From CAVYOD01 sp963770045 (GTDB lineage: Bacteria > Acidobacteriota > Aminicenantia > Aminicenantales > CAVYOD01): 64,000 nucleotides of DNA. The stretch is from contig CAVYOD010000022.1 in the NCBI GenBank assembly GCA_963770045.1, forward strand, positions 124,001 to 188,000, written 5' to 3'. Positions 8,251 through 17,301 of the stretch are shown piece by piece (position 1 is the first letter of the stretch; every line of letters begins with the position of its first letter). The position numbers were made by a program, and so were the translations under genes. The notes under the pieces are model-generated. The model was not told the origin of the DNA and did not search any database. It saw nothing but the letters and a program-made list of their open reading frames with translations.

Positions 8251-9271
8251 GGTCCCTCCCTCCGAGATCCACAAGATACTGCTGATCAGGCTAAGACGTA
8301 TCGGCGACATCATCATGACGACCCCGGCCGTGACCGCCTTAAAGAAGGCCGTGCCTGAATCTCAGATCACCTATGTCGTCGAAGAGCCTTACCGTTGCCT
8401 TGTCGAGGGACACCCCAGCGTCGACCGCGTGATCGCCCTGGGCAAAAAATCAAAACTTCCCGAATTCTTGAGACTCCTCAGGACGCTCCGGAAAGAGCCC
8501 TACGACGTGGTTCTCGATTTTCACGGCGGGCCGAGAGCCTGGTGGATAGCCCTGGCCGCAAAGGCGAATTTCAAGGTCGGTTACGAGATCAAGTACAGGG
8601 GCTTCGTTTACGATGTCGCCATCCCCCGCGGCGTCAAGAACGACTTCGTTCACAGCGTCGAGAACCATCTCAACCTGGTCAGAGCTCTGGGGGTCAGGGT
8701 GGACCCTCCTCCACTGTCCCTCCCTCCTGCCCAAGAGGCCGAAATCCGGAAGGTCGATCGCCTCTTTGCCGAGAACGGGCTCGAAGGGAGCAAGCTGATC
8801 ATCCTTCACATCAGCGCCGGAAACCAATTCAGGGACTGGGGCGTGGACAATTGGGCCGGGCTGGTCGACCGGCTCGCCCAGGAGCCGAGTGTCAGAGTCG
8901 TCCTCGTCGGAGCGGAGCCTGACCACGCGGCCGAACAGGAGATTCTGTCGCTCTCGTCCTCTCACCCTGTTTCCTTCGTGGGAACGCTCAACCTCCTCGA
9001 GCTCAAGGAAATGATGGCCCGGTCCTCTCTGTTTGTTGGACCGGACAGCGGCCCGATGCATATCGCCGCCGCAACAGGAACTCCGATCGTCGCCCTCTTC
9101 GGTCCGACCCTGCCGGTTCACTTTTCGCCCTGGCAGGCAAAGGCCTACGTCGTCGCCAAAGAGTTGAACTGCCGGCCCTGCCGACAGAAGAAATGCCTGA
9201 CCGGCGACTTCCGATGCCTGCGCTCCATCACTCCCGAAGAGGTCCTCATCGCCTGCCGGCGGTTTATTTAA
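8228..9271 (+). CDS. Glycosyltransferase family 9, heptosyltransferase (WaaC/WaaF-like)
   Basis: A 347-residue GT-B enzyme of family 9. The N-terminal domain starts with KILLIRLRRIGDIIMTTPAV near residue 16, the classic heptosyltransferase opening. The C-terminal domain has the donor site FVGPDSGPMHIAAATGTPIV near residue 272, and FGPT follows. A cysteine-rich tail (NCRPCRQKKC) is seen in many family members. It should move L-glycero-D-manno-heptose from ADP-heptose onto the LPS core at the inner membrane. The start is a TTG at 8228 inside trm112, preceded by GAGG; no other start lies before the conserved region. The heptose kinase gene downstream fits this pathway. Confidence 0.88.
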   Translation: MSRKRQLEVPPSEIHKILLIRLRRIGDIIMTTPAVTALKKAVPESQITYVVEEPYRCLVEGHPSVDRVIALGKKSKLPEFLRLLRTLRKEPYDVVLDFHGGPRAWWIALAAKANFKVGYEIKYRGFVYDVAIPRGVKNDFVHSVENHLNLVRALGVRVDPPPLSLPPAQEAEIRKVDRLFAENGLEGSKLIILHISAGNQFRDWGVDNWAGLVDRLAQEPSVRVVLVGAEPDHAAEQEILSLSSSHPVSFVGTLNLLELKEMMARSSLFVGPDSGPMHIAAATGTPIVALFGPTLPVHFSPWQAKAYVVAKELNCRPCRQKKCLTGDFRCLRSITPEEVLIACRRFI

Positions 9272-9272
9272 A

Positions 9273-10457
9273 ATGAAGAACGTCGACCTGCTCAAGGGAA
9301 GAAATCCTTGGGAGTATTTGCTGGGGCTCACGTTGCCCCTGGGCCTTCTTTTTTCCCTTGTTTCGATCAGCCTGGAACAGATCTTCATCGCTTTGTCTGT
9401 CGTTCTCTGGGCGATAAAGCTCTGGCGCAACAAGGAGAGATTCGCGGCCCCGTCGTTCTTCATCCCCTTGCTTGTCTATGCCTTCCTTTCCATCCTTTCC
9501 AGTATTTTCTCGGTTAACTCTGGAGTCAGCCTCAAAGACTCGCGGGAGCTTCTCCTGTTTTTGATCATCCCGTTGATCTATACTTCCTTCAGCAAGATCA
9601 AGGATCTCGATCGGACGACCTGGGCTCTTCTTGGCTCGGGCTATTTGGCGGCCGGCTATTCCCTTTTTTATCATTTTTTTAAGGCCGGTCCGGGAGAACG
9701 GGTCAAAGGATTCATGGGGCACTACATGACCCAGGCCGGCGTTCTTCTCCTCTTTTGCTCGTTGGCCCTGAGCATGTTCATTCTTGAGCGGAGAAAAATC
9801 CGCTGGCTCTGGGGGGTCTCTCTTCTGCTGGCTCTTTTTTCCCTTGCTCTGACCCTGACCCGAAGCGCCTGGATCGGGTTTTTCGTGGTGGTCTGCTTTA
9901 TGCTTCTCCTCTACAAACCCATCACCCTGCTCCTCGTCCCCGTCCTGGCCGGCCTCGTTTTTCTGGCCAGCCCCCAGCCGATGAAAAAAAGGGCCTTGAG
10001 CGTCTTCAACATGGACTATTTTTCCAACCGGCAGCGGCTCGAATATCTCCGGGTAGGAATAAAGATCATCAAGGAATATCCTCTCCTGGGCACCGGCCCG
10101 GACACGGTGGACATGGTCTTCCAAAATCCCAAGTACGGACTCTCCGATGAGGCCAAACGGAACGTCCATCTCCATGACAACCTTGTCCAGATCGCAGCCG
10201 AGCGGGGGATCCTGACGCTCATCGCCTGGCTGGTTTTTATCGTCTGGGCCTTCCTGACACTCCTGAAGCTTCTGAGGAATAAGAGCCCCGGCCTTTTCCC
10301 CATCACGGCCGGAGCACTCGCCGCCATTCTGGCGTTGATGACCGCGGGCTTCTTTGAATACAATTTCGGAGATTCGGAAGTCAGCACTCTTTTTCTTTAT
10401 CTGATTACGATGCCCTTTGCCTATTGCCGGCTTCAGAACAAAGATGAGCGCAGCTAG
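9273..10457 (+). CDS. O-antigen ligase/polymerase-like membrane protein (WaaL/Wzy_C)
   Basis: A 394-residue protein with about ten to twelve membrane segments. It carries the O-antigen ligase domain: TLTRSAWIGFF near residue 190 and, in the large periplasmic loop, IIKEYPLLGTGPDTV then NVHLHDNLVQIAAERGIL near residues 293-313, where the His is the conserved WaaL/Wzy residue. Such proteins join O-antigen or other surface sugars to lipid A-core, or polymerise sugar units, on the outer face of the inner membrane. It starts one base after the heptosyltransferase stop, and its end overlaps the PHP gene. Ligase and polymerase cannot be told apart from sequence alone. Confidence 0.8.
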   Translation: MKNVDLLKGRNPWEYLLGLTLPLGLLFSLVSISLEQIFIALSVVLWAIKLWRNKERFAAPSFFIPLLVYAFLSILSSIFSVNSGVSLKDSRELLLFLIIPLIYTSFSKIKDLDRTTWALLGSGYLAAGYSLFYHFFKAGPGERVKGFMGHYMTQAGVLLLFCSLALSMFILERRKIRWLWGVSLLLALFSLALTLTRSAWIGFFVVVCFMLLLYKPITLLLVPVLAGLVFLASPQPMKKRALSVFNMDYFSNRQRLEYLRVGIKIIKEYPLLGTGPDTVDMVFQNPKYGLSDEAKRNVHLHDNLVQIAAERGILTLIAWLVFIVWAFLTLLKLLRNKSPGLFPITAGALAAILALMTAGFFEYNFGDSEVSTLFLYLITMPFAYCRLQNKDERS

Positions 10458-11583
10458 ATCGAAAAAGAAAGTCATCCTTATCATTCCGCTGGCCATTTTT
10501 CTCATCTATTTCATCTGGCTCGGCTTCCTTCTATTGACCTTCAGAACCTATCCGGGGCCATCACAGGAGTCCCCCCTGGAGGCCGAAGGCGTCTACCACA
10601 TTCACTCCAAGCTCTCTGACGGATGGGGAACGGTCGACAAAATCGTCCGCGCCGGGTCTCGCAACCGTCTGGATTTCCTCATCCTGACCGACCACGGAAA
10701 CCCAAATCTCCAGTCGCTGGCTTCTCAAGGCTGGAAGGAGGGAGTGCTCATCCTGGCCGGCTCAGAGCTCTCGGTGAGCCGGGGACACATGGTCGCCCTG
10801 GACTTTCGCCTCCCCTCACAGCCGTTCTCCCAGAACACCGAGAATGCCGTCCATGAAATTACGGCCCTGGGCGGGTTCACGATCATCGCCCACCCTTATT
10901 CGAAGGTCAGGTGGTCCTGGGGTGAATATGTGGGATATTCCGGACTCGAGATCATCAACGGAGATTCGATGCTCCGCTCTAATCTGTCCCACGCCTTCCC
11001 TTACTTTCCGGCCCTGCTGCTCAGACCCGAATTCGTACTTCTCAAGATGCTCTCCAACCCCGCTCCGTTTCTGGCCAGGTGGGATGAGCGGAACTCTCTC
11101 TTACGCCTCTACGGTTATTTCAGCACCGATGCCCATCTCTTTTACCGTCCGGTATTCTCCCTCCTCCATCTCCATCTGCGTCTTCAGAAACCACTCTCTC
11201 GGGATTTCGAGACGGCCAAAAACCAGGTCTTTTCTGCCCTGCGGAGCGGGAGGTTTTATAACGCCATCGATGCCGCGGCTCGGGCCAAGGGCTTTGGTTT
11301 CGCAGCCAAAAAGGGGAACCGGACTTACCCGATGGGAGAAACCGTCCGGCTCGACTCTCCGGTCAGGCTCGAAGTCCAGGCTCCCTATTCTTTCAAGCTG
11401 GAGATCGATCTAATCTGCAACGGGAAAAAAATCACGAGCTCCCGGGCCAAAACGCTTTCCTATGAGACGACGATGCCCGGAATCTATCGGGTGGAGGTTT
11501 TTCTCAGGGAGAGATCGCCTCTGGACAAAGGCGTCCCCTGGATCGTCTCCAACCCGATCTTTTTGAAAGAGGAAACAAGATGA
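10444..11583 (+). CDS. Membrane-anchored PHP-domain metal-dependent hydrolase
   Basis: A 379-residue protein. A single N-terminal membrane segment (residues ~8-30, IIPLAIFLIYFIWLGF) precedes a PHP domain. This shows GVYHIHSKLSDGWGTV near residue 49, FLILTDHGN near residue 78 and IIAHPYSK near residue 142, giving the metal-binding His/Asp set, plus FSTDAH near residue 230. The ~80-residue C-terminal part (RLDSPVRLEVQAP) looks like a beta-sandwich. PHP proteins are phosphatases or phosphoesterases. Lying between O-antigen ligase and heptose kinase suggests a role in LPS sugar or lipid-phosphate processing. I chose the ATG at 10444, which overlaps the ligase stop by 14 bases. Confidence 0.75.
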   Translation: MSAARSKKKVILIIPLAIFLIYFIWLGFLLLTFRTYPGPSQESPLEAEGVYHIHSKLSDGWGTVDKIVRAGSRNRLDFLILTDHGNPNLQSLASQGWKEGVLILAGSELSVSRGHMVALDFRLPSQPFSQNTENAVHEITALGGFTIIAHPYSKVRWSWGEYVGYSGLEIINGDSMLRSNLSHAFPYFPALLLRPEFVLLKMLSNPAPFLARWDERNSLLRLYGYFSTDAHLFYRPVFSLLHLHLRLQKPLSRDFETAKNQVFSALRSGRFYNAIDAAARAKGFGFAAKKGNRTYPMGETVRLDSPVRLEVQAPYSFKLEIDLICNGKKITSSRAKTLSYETTMPGIYRVEVFLRERSPLDKGVPWIVSNPIFLKEETR

Positions 11584-12560
11584 TGATCATCAACATCGAA
11601 CGAGCCCGGAAATTGGTGTCCGAGTTCAAGGACAAAACAATCCTCGTCCTCGGCGACCTGATGCTGGACAAATATATCTGGGGGCATGTCTCCCGGATCT
11701 CCCCCGAGGCCCCCGTGCCGGTTGTCGAAGTCCACAAAGACACCTCCTGCCTGGGCGGCGCCGGAAACGTCTGCCAGAACCTCCTGAGTCTGGGGGCCAG
11801 GCCCCTCCTGGTCGGGGTCGTCGGAGACGACGAGTACGGTCTCTGGATCAAGGACAATCTCCGGGACAACCGCGGCATACTGGTGGACAAGGCCCGGCCG
11901 ACAACGGTCAAGACCAGGATTATTGCCCACCATCAGCAGGTCGTCCGAGTCGATCAGGAACGGAAGAGCCCGGTTTCGGCCGAGGTCGAGGAGCAGATCT
12001 TCACTTTCTTGAGCCGCGAAAAATACCAAGGGCTTCTTCTCTCCGATTATAACAAAGGCGTTCTGACCGGGACCCTGATGAACCGGGTCCTTCCCCTGGC
12101 CAAGAAGAAGGGACTCCCGGTTTTCGTGGATCCAAAGGTCGAGAACTTCCCTCTCTTCTCCCCGGTGACCCTGATCACTCCTAACCATTTCGAAGCCGAA
12201 AAGATCGTCCAGCATGAGTGCCGCACGGATCCCGAGGTCGAAAAGGCCGGCTATGAAATCATGTCCAAGGCCGCCTGCCGTTACCTCATCCTCAAACGGG
12301 GAGAGCAGGGCATGACCGTCTTCGAGGAGGGTCGCACGCCTCTCCATATCCCGACGATCGCCCAGGAAGTCTTTGATGTCACCGGAGCCGGAGACACGGT
12401 GATTGCCGCCGCCTCTCTGGCGCTCCTGTCCGGCGCCTCCATCTACGAGGCCGCGGTTATCGCCAACATCGCGGCCGGGATCGTGGTCGGGAAGATCGGC
12501 ACCGCGACAGCGACGCCCTCTGAGCTGCTGGACGCTCTCCAGCGCGAAACGGAAAAATAA
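11580..12560 (+). CDS. rfaE1: D-glycero-beta-D-manno-heptose-7-phosphate kinase (RfaE1/HldE N-domain type)
   Basis: A 326-residue PfkB-family sugar kinase. The N-terminal LVLGDLMLDKYIWG, the PEAPVPVVEV strand and the GGAGNVCQNLLSLGA motif are typical of RfaE domain I. The catalytic anion hole and base are in VFDVTGAGDTVIAAASLAL near residue 262. It phosphorylates heptose-7-phosphate in the ADP-heptose route. Unlike enterobacterial HldE, the nucleotidyltransferase domain is absent, so a separate rfaE2 is expected elsewhere. The ATG overlaps the PHP stop by 4 bases, and the upstream heptosyltransferase would use the product. Confidence 0.88.
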   Translation: MMIINIERARKLVSEFKDKTILVLGDLMLDKYIWGHVSRISPEAPVPVVEVHKDTSCLGGAGNVCQNLLSLGARPLLVGVVGDDEYGLWIKDNLRDNRGILVDKARPTTVKTRIIAHHQQVVRVDQERKSPVSAEVEEQIFTFLSREKYQGLLLSDYNKGVLTGTLMNRVLPLAKKKGLPVFVDPKVENFPLFSPVTLITPNHFEAEKIVQHECRTDPEVEKAGYEIMSKAACRYLILKRGEQGMTVFEEGRTPLHIPTIAQEVFDVTGAGDTVIAAASLALLSGASIYEAAVIANIAAGIVVGKIGTATATPSELLDALQRETEK

Positions 12561-12562
12561 AA

Positions 12563-12603
12563 TCGTCGTCTCGTCTAAACTAGTGAGCTCGTCGATCTCG
12601 TTT
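12563..12603. repeat. TCTCGTC-type array, copy 2 (single arm)
   Basis: A short array of CGTCTCGTC-like units follows the heptose kinase stop directly; I see no matching inverted arm. Together with the folded element and the purF -10 box it fills the 305-base gap 12561-12865, where I find no gene. Confidence 0.55.
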
Positions 12604-12680
12604 CCCCTAAAGAGAGCACGATCGCTTTCCCTTCTTATTCTTTGCTGGCTTGCTTCTTATATTTCTATTGAGTTCCTCAG

Positions 12681-12806
12681 GGCAGCGCCGGAGGCTACCC
12701 TTGGGACCCCGTAGCGGAGGGGGGGCCGTCGGCTTGGTCGACGGGGGAACCGACGGGACTGGTTCCCCCGGGGTGCGGGGGCCAGAGGGTAGCCTCCGGC
12801 GCCGCC
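12681..12806 (+). repeat. Folded dispersed element, copy A
   Basis: A 126-base G+C-rich unit is bounded by a near-perfect 21-base inverted repeat (12681-12701 pairs with 12786-12806). Inside it are smaller hairpins: CCGTCG with CGACGG, and GGGGAACC with GGTTCCCC. A second copy in opposite orientation lies at 26263-26395. The outer stems differ by paired changes, which argues that the fold itself is maintained. It lies between the heptose kinase and purF genes. Confidence 0.8.
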
Positions 12807-12850
12807 CCGGACTCTTTTTAATGACACTTCCGCTGGATAAAGAAAGCGGC

Positions 12851-12856
12851 TATAAT
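12851..12856 (+). promoter_or_regulatory. -10 box of purF
   Basis: A perfect TATAAT ends 9 bases before the purF ATG. No good -35 box is visible at 16-18 bases and there is no ribosome site, so transcription would begin about 3 bases before the start codon and give a leaderless mRNA. Confidence 0.5.
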
Positions 12857-12865
12857 AGAGACTCC

Positions 12866-14344
12866 ATGTGCGGTGTGGTCGGAATTTTCGCCAACGACGA
12901 CGTCTTCAAAGATGTCTATCAGGGGCTGCTGGCCATTCAGCACCGCGGCCAGGATGCGGCCGGGATCATCACCTACGACGGCCGTTTTCACACCAAAAAA
13001 GGAAACGGCTTGGTCCGTGACATTTTCACGGCCGAACACGCTCAGCGCCTCAAGGGCACAATCGGCATCGGGCACACCCGCTATCCGACGATCGGCGGAG
13101 GAGGGGGGGAGGACGCCCAGCCTTTCCAGGTCAATTCCCCCTTCGGCATCATCATGGCTCATAACGGGAACGTCATCAACTACGGCCAGCTCAAGAAGAC
13201 ACTCTTTGATGAATATCACCGCCTGCTCAACTCGGATAATGACGTCGAGGCCATCCTGAATGTCTTCGCCCAGGAATTGGCGGAGCAAAAAACGAGAAAG
13301 CTGGAGCCCGGCCACGTATATAAGGCGGCGGAGGGAGTGTTCAGAAAGGTCCAGGGCAGCTACTCGGTCGTCGCTTACATCGCCGAGCAGGGACTGGTCG
13401 CTTTCCGCGACCCTTACGGGATAAAGCCCCTCGTCTACGGAAAGCGGCTGGACGGGCTGATCCCGTCCTATGCCGTGGCCTCCGAAAGCGTCAGCTTGAA
13501 CATCATGAATTTCTCGGATATCAAGAATGTCCAAGCGGGGCAGGTTATTTTCATCGACCAGAGCCGGACTTTGCATTCAAAAAAGATAGCCCACCGCCAG
13601 CACTCGCCGTGCCTCTTCGAGTGGGTCTATTTTGCCCGCCCCGATTCCTTCATCGACAATGTCAATGTCTATCAGTGCCGGGTCAATCTGGGACGTTTCT
13701 TGGCCGCGGAGATCAAGAAACAGCGACTCAAGATCGACATCGTTGTCCCCGTGCCTGATTCGGCCAGGGACGCCGCCATCGAGATCGCCAGGGAGCTCAA
13801 CCTGAAGTACCGGGAAGCTCTGGTCAAAAATCGTTATATCGGCCGGACTTTTATCATGCCGGCCGACGACAAGCGGAAAACCTCGGTCCTGCAAAAGCTC
13901 AACCCGATCGCTTCGGAGTTCAAGGACAGAAATGTCCTTCTCGTCGACGACAGCATCGTTCGGGGAAATACCTCGCGGGCGATCGTTGAGATGGTCCGGG
14001 ACTGTGGGGCCAAGAAAGTTTATTTTGCCGCCTATTCTCCGCCGCTCCGCTTTCCCTGCGTTTACGGGATCGATATGCAAACCCGGACCGAGTTCGTGGC
14101 CCGGGACAGGACCCCCGATCAAATCGCCAAGCAGATCGGGGCCGACAAAGTGATTTACCAGTCTCTCGATTCCCTCAAAAAAGCCGTCCACTTGGGAAAC
14201 AAGAAATTGACCCAGTTCTGCTCGGCGTGCTTTGACGGAAGCTACCCGACCTGCGATGTCACCCCGGAAGTTCTGCAGGCGATCGAGGAAGAACGCAGGG
14301 AGAATCAGGAAAGGCAACTGGAGCTCAACCTCTCCAATCAGTGA
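12866..14344 (+). CDS. purF: Amidophosphoribosyltransferase
   Basis: A 492-residue enzyme of the first step of purine synthesis (PRPP plus glutamine to phosphoribosylamine). It begins MCGVVGIFAN, so Cys2 becomes the N-terminal nucleophile once Met is removed, with no propeptide. The glutaminase domain shows QHRGQDAAGI and IGHTRYPTIG; the PRPP site is VLLVDDSIVRGNTSR near residue 355. Cysteines in FPCVYGID and in FCSACFDGSYPTC near the end match the iron-sulfur ligands of the Bacillus-type enzyme. The frame stays open far upstream through the folded repeat, but the family start is clearly the ATG at 12866. It is a single-gene unit. Confidence 0.95.
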   Translation: MCGVVGIFANDDVFKDVYQGLLAIQHRGQDAAGIITYDGRFHTKKGNGLVRDIFTAEHAQRLKGTIGIGHTRYPTIGGGGGEDAQPFQVNSPFGIIMAHNGNVINYGQLKKTLFDEYHRLLNSDNDVEAILNVFAQELAEQKTRKLEPGHVYKAAEGVFRKVQGSYSVVAYIAEQGLVAFRDPYGIKPLVYGKRLDGLIPSYAVASESVSLNIMNFSDIKNVQAGQVIFIDQSRTLHSKKIAHRQHSPCLFEWVYFARPDSFIDNVNVYQCRVNLGRFLAAEIKKQRLKIDIVVPVPDSARDAAIEIARELNLKYREALVKNRYIGRTFIMPADDKRKTSVLQKLNPIASEFKDRNVLLVDDSIVRGNTSRAIVEMVRDCGAKKVYFAAYSPPLRFPCVYGIDMQTRTEFVARDRTPDQIAKQIGADKVIYQSLDSLKKAVHLGNKKLTQFCSACFDGSYPTCDVTPEVLQAIEEERRENQERQLELNLSNQ

Positions 14345-15279
14345 GAGGTGAGAACGATTCGCCAGTACTCCAACAAATCGGCCAAGGTCTTTTCTAATGG
14401 TATTTCCGGTTTCCAGCCGACATCTTTTTTGATCTTCCGGTTACTGCCGAGCAGCCGGGGAAGGTCGATCTTCCGCAGTTTTTTTGGCTCGACCTCGATC
14501 TTGATCTTGCGGGAGGACATGGACAAGAGGCAGTCGAGGATTTCCTGGAGCGGATAGGCTCTCCCCGAGCAGACATTATAAACCTCGCCCGCTCTCCCGC
14601 GCTCCATCAGGAGGAGGTAGGCCCGGACAACGTCCCGGACATCGGTGAAATCTCTTGCCACCGTGAGGTTGCCAACTTTGATGATGGGGGCCGCCCTGCC
14701 TTTTTCGATCCGGGCGATCTGCCTTGCCCAATCGGAGCAGACGAATTCTTCACTCTGGCCGGGACCTGTATGGGGGAAAGGCCGGGCGATGACCAGGCTG
14801 AGTTTTTCGACTTGGTGATAGAAACCGGCGAGGAGTTCTCCGGCCAGCTTGGTGAAGGCGTACGGGCTGACCAGATGAAAGGGATGGTCTTCCCTGAGCG
14901 CCCTGCCGGAGGCCTCGACGATCCCATAGACCTCTGAGGAGCTGATGAGAAGCGTCCTGGCCTCGGGGGCGTGCCGCCGAAGGGCCTCCAATAAATGCGC
15001 GGTCCCCATCAGGTTGGTCTCCAGCGTTTCCTCCCGAAACTGCCAAGAATTGCGAACTCCGGAAACCGCGGCCAGGTGAAATAGCCAATCGGGACGGACC
15101 TTTCGGACAAGCTTCAGGACGTCCTTCTCGGAGCGAAGGTCCAAATAGGAGATGTCTCGTTCAGACCGGGAAGGTCTGCCCGGGTAAGACGTCCCATAAA
15201 AGACATGGTTTTGAGACCTGAGCAGGGGACTCAGATAGCCGCCCACAAACCCCGTCGCGCCGGTGACCAAAACCCTCAA
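14338..15279 (-). CDS. NAD(P)-dependent sugar epimerase/dehydratase (GDP-6-deoxy-mannose reductase-like)
   Basis: A 313-residue extended short-chain dehydrogenase. The nucleotide site LVTGATGFVGGYL is at the N-terminus, and the YxxxK pair is in SPYAFTKLAGE near residue 150, preceded by ISSSEVYG. The HTGPGQSEEFVCSDWARQ stretch is typical of the GDP-mannose dehydratase/RMD group. The likely start is a TTG at 15279 just after the upstream gene's stop. With the gmd-like gene before it, it may make GDP-rhamnose or a similar deoxysugar. It might also act as the missing dTDP-4-keto-rhamnose reductase. Its last 7 bases overlap purF from the opposite strand. Confidence 0.78.
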   Translation of the reverse strand: MRVLVTGATGFVGGYLSPLLRSQNHVFYGTSYPGRPSRSERDISYLDLRSEKDVLKLVRKVRPDWLFHLAAVSGVRNSWQFREETLETNLMGTAHLLEALRRHAPEARTLLISSSEVYGIVEASGRALREDHPFHLVSPYAFTKLAGELLAGFYHQVEKLSLVIARPFPHTGPGQSEEFVCSDWARQIARIEKGRAAPIIKVGNLTVARDFTDVRDVVRAYLLLMERGRAGEVYNVCSGRAYPLQEILDCLLSMSSRKIKIEVEPKKLRKIDLPRLLGSNRKIKKDVGWKPEIPLEKTLADLLEYWRIVLTSH

Positions 15280-15281
15280 AC

Positions 15282-16238
15282 TCAGACTCTCTCCCGCCAG
15301 TAGTTCAGCAGGTCGACCAAGGTTTGCTTGAAGGAAATCTTGGGCTTCCATCCGGTCGTGTCTCTGAATTTCGAGCAATCCGAGAGGAGCACGGGAACGT
15401 CGGAAGGCCTTAATCTCTGGGGGTCCACCTCGATCTTGACCTTGACCCTGGACAAGGCCAGGAGATGGTCGAGCATCTCTTGAATAGAATAGGATTTCTC
15501 CGAACCGATGTTATAAACGTCGCCCGGCTCTCCTTTTTCCAGGCACAGCCAGTAGGCGCGGACGATATCGCGGGCGTCCGAGAAATCTCTTTTCGCCTCG
15601 AGGTTCCCGACGTGGATCACGGGCTTCCTCTTTTTCTTTTCGATCTCGGCAATTTGCTTGGCAAAGCTGGAGGTGACAAAGATCTCTCCCCGGCGGGGCC
15701 CGGTGTGATTGAAGCCACGGGTTCTGACAATCCTCATCCCGTAACTCTTAAAATATTGATAGCCGAGCAGGTCCTGGGCCACCTTGCTCACGGCGTAGGG
15801 GCTCAGCGGCCGGAGCGGGTTGGTCTCCTTCATCGGGATCTCATTTGAATAGACGAGGCCGTATTCCTCGCTCGAGCCGGCCACTTGGATCCGGGGGGAG
15901 AGCTTGAGCGCGAGAACGGACTCAAAAAGATTGATCTGGCCGATGGCGTTGATGCTGAATGTCTCGACCGGGCACTTCCAGGATGCGGGGACGAAACTTT
16001 GGGCTGCCAGGTGAAAGATGCGATCGGGCTTGCACGAAGCCAGGCAGTGTTTGATGGAGACAATATCGTTCAGGTCACCTTCCAACAGCTTGATCTTGTC
16101 TTGGAGGTGGACGATGTTCTCCATCCGGCTCCGCCAGCGGACAAGACCGTAGACCTCAACGTTCGGATAATCAGCCAGGATGTGGTCGGCCAGATGGCTC
16201 CCGGCGAAACCGCTGATTCCGGTGATTAGGACTCTCAT
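15282..16238 (-). CDS. gmd: GDP-mannose 4,6-dehydratase-like protein
   Basis: A 318-residue extended SDR. VLITGISGFAGSHLADHIL forms the Rossmann glycine motif, and HLAAQSFVPASWKCPVET is a typical Gmd segment. SSEEYG with SPYAVSKVAQDLLGYQY gives the Ser-Tyr-Lys triad near residues 120-150. RGFNHTGPRRGEIFV and RDFSDARDIVRAY are strong Gmd-like signatures. Gmd makes GDP-4-keto-6-deoxymannose from GDP-mannose. The ATG at 16238 follows GAGGAGCGAAG; the frame continues 21 codons upstream without similarity. It is similar in layout to the next gene, and both may come from an old duplication. Confidence 0.82.
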   Translation of the reverse strand: MRVLITGISGFAGSHLADHILADYPNVEVYGLVRWRSRMENIVHLQDKIKLLEGDLNDIVSIKHCLASCKPDRIFHLAAQSFVPASWKCPVETFSINAIGQINLFESVLALKLSPRIQVAGSSEEYGLVYSNEIPMKETNPLRPLSPYAVSKVAQDLLGYQYFKSYGMRIVRTRGFNHTGPRRGEIFVTSSFAKQIAEIEKKKRKPVIHVGNLEAKRDFSDARDIVRAYWLCLEKGEPGDVYNIGSEKSYSIQEMLDHLLALSRVKVKIEVDPQRLRPSDVPVLLSDCSKFRDTTGWKPKISFKQTLVDLLNYWRERV

Positions 16239-16263
16239 CTTCGCTCCTCTCGATCTCTTGCCT

Positions 16264-17301
16264 TCATTTGCGCTCGGAATAATATTCGTCATAGAAGGCA
16301 CGAAATTCTCGACTTTTCTCCTTGATCTTCTTCCACCAGGCTGGATTGTCTCTGTACCAGTGGATCGTCGCGATCAGGGCCTGATCAAATTGCGCTTCTG
16401 GAGCCCACCCAAGCCGCTGGATCTTGCGGCAGTCCAGGGCGTAGCGGAAATCGTGTCCCAGGCGGTCCGGGACAAGCTTGATCAGGCTGCGGGGTTTGCC
16501 CAGCGTGTCCACGATCTTTTCCGCGATTCGGATATTGGGGACCTCGTTGTGAGCCCCAACGTTATAGACTTCTCCGAACTTCCCCTGCCTGGCGATCAGG
16601 TCCACGGCCCGGCAGGTGTCGCCGACATAGAGCCAGTCGCGTATGTTTGCGCCTCTCCCGTAGAGGGGAAGAGATTGATCTTCCAGGGCGTGCGTTACGA
16701 ACAGGGGGATGAATTTTTCCGGATACTGGTTCGGTCCAAAGTTGTTGCTCGGCCGGAGAATGATGATGGGCAATCCATAGGTTACGGCATAAGCATAGGC
16801 CAGACGATCCGCCCCCGCCTTGCTCGCGGCATAAGGGGAAGAAGGGTTCAGGGAATCCTCCTCTTTAAAATAGCCTTCGGCTGAGCTGCCGTAGACCTCG
16901 TCGGTCGAGAGGTGGACAAAGAATTCGACCCCCGGGCTGTTCTTGAGGGCTTCGAGCAAAACGAAAGTTCCGAAGACATCGGTCAGGACGAACTCCCCGG
17001 CATCGAGGATGGATCGGTCGACGTGTGTCTCCGCGGCAAAATGAACGACCCCCTGGACCCGCTTAAAAACGGACAGGACGGCCTCCCGGTCGCGAATATC
17101 GCCCCGCCTAAACTCATAGCGCGAGTCGTTTTCTACATCTTTGAGATTATCGAGATTGCCGGCGTAGGTCAGTTTGTCGAGGTTGATAATCCTGGTCTGG
17201 GGATAGTTGGACAGGAGGTAATGGATGAAATGGCTGCCGATGAATCCTGCTCCGCCCGTGACAAGGATGGTCCTTCCCTCGAGGCCGCGCAGGTCAGCCA
17301 T
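16264..17301 (-). CDS. rfbB: dTDP-glucose 4,6-dehydratase
   Basis: A 345-residue SDR enzyme. ILVTGGAGFIGSHFIHYLL is the NAD site, LDKLTYAGNLDNL is the RmlB signature near residue 42, HFAAETHVDRSI binds the substrate, and STDEVYG with SPYAASKAGADRL gives the catalytic triad. RPSNNFGPNQYPEKFIPL is also diagnostic. It converts dTDP-glucose to dTDP-4-keto-6-deoxyglucose. I chose the ATG at 17301 because GGAGGAGACAGG precedes it; this start overlaps the rmlC-like gene by 8 bases. It is part of the lptD-rmlA-rmlC-rmlB-gmd-rmd run. Confidence 0.92.
   Translation of the reverse strand: MADLRGLEGRTILVTGGAGFIGSHFIHYLLSNYPQTRIINLDKLTYAGNLDNLKDVENDSRYEFRRGDIRDREAVLSVFKRVQGVVHFAAETHVDRSILDAGEFVLTDVFGTFVLLEALKNSPGVEFFVHLSTDEVYGSSAEGYFKEEDSLNPSSPYAASKAGADRLAYAYAVTYGLPIIILRPSNNFGPNQYPEKFIPLFVTHALEDQSLPLYGRGANIRDWLYVGDTCRAVDLIARQGKFGEVYNVGAHNEVPNIRIAEKIVDTLGKPRSLIKLVPDRLGHDFRYALDCRKIQRLGWAPEAQFDQALIATIHWYRDNPAWWKKIKEKSREFRAFYDEYYSERK

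Noticed and set aside
12650..12865. In-frame extension of purF upstream of MCGV
   Set aside because: It is translated from the folded repeat and would hide the Cys nucleophile that must be at the N-terminus.
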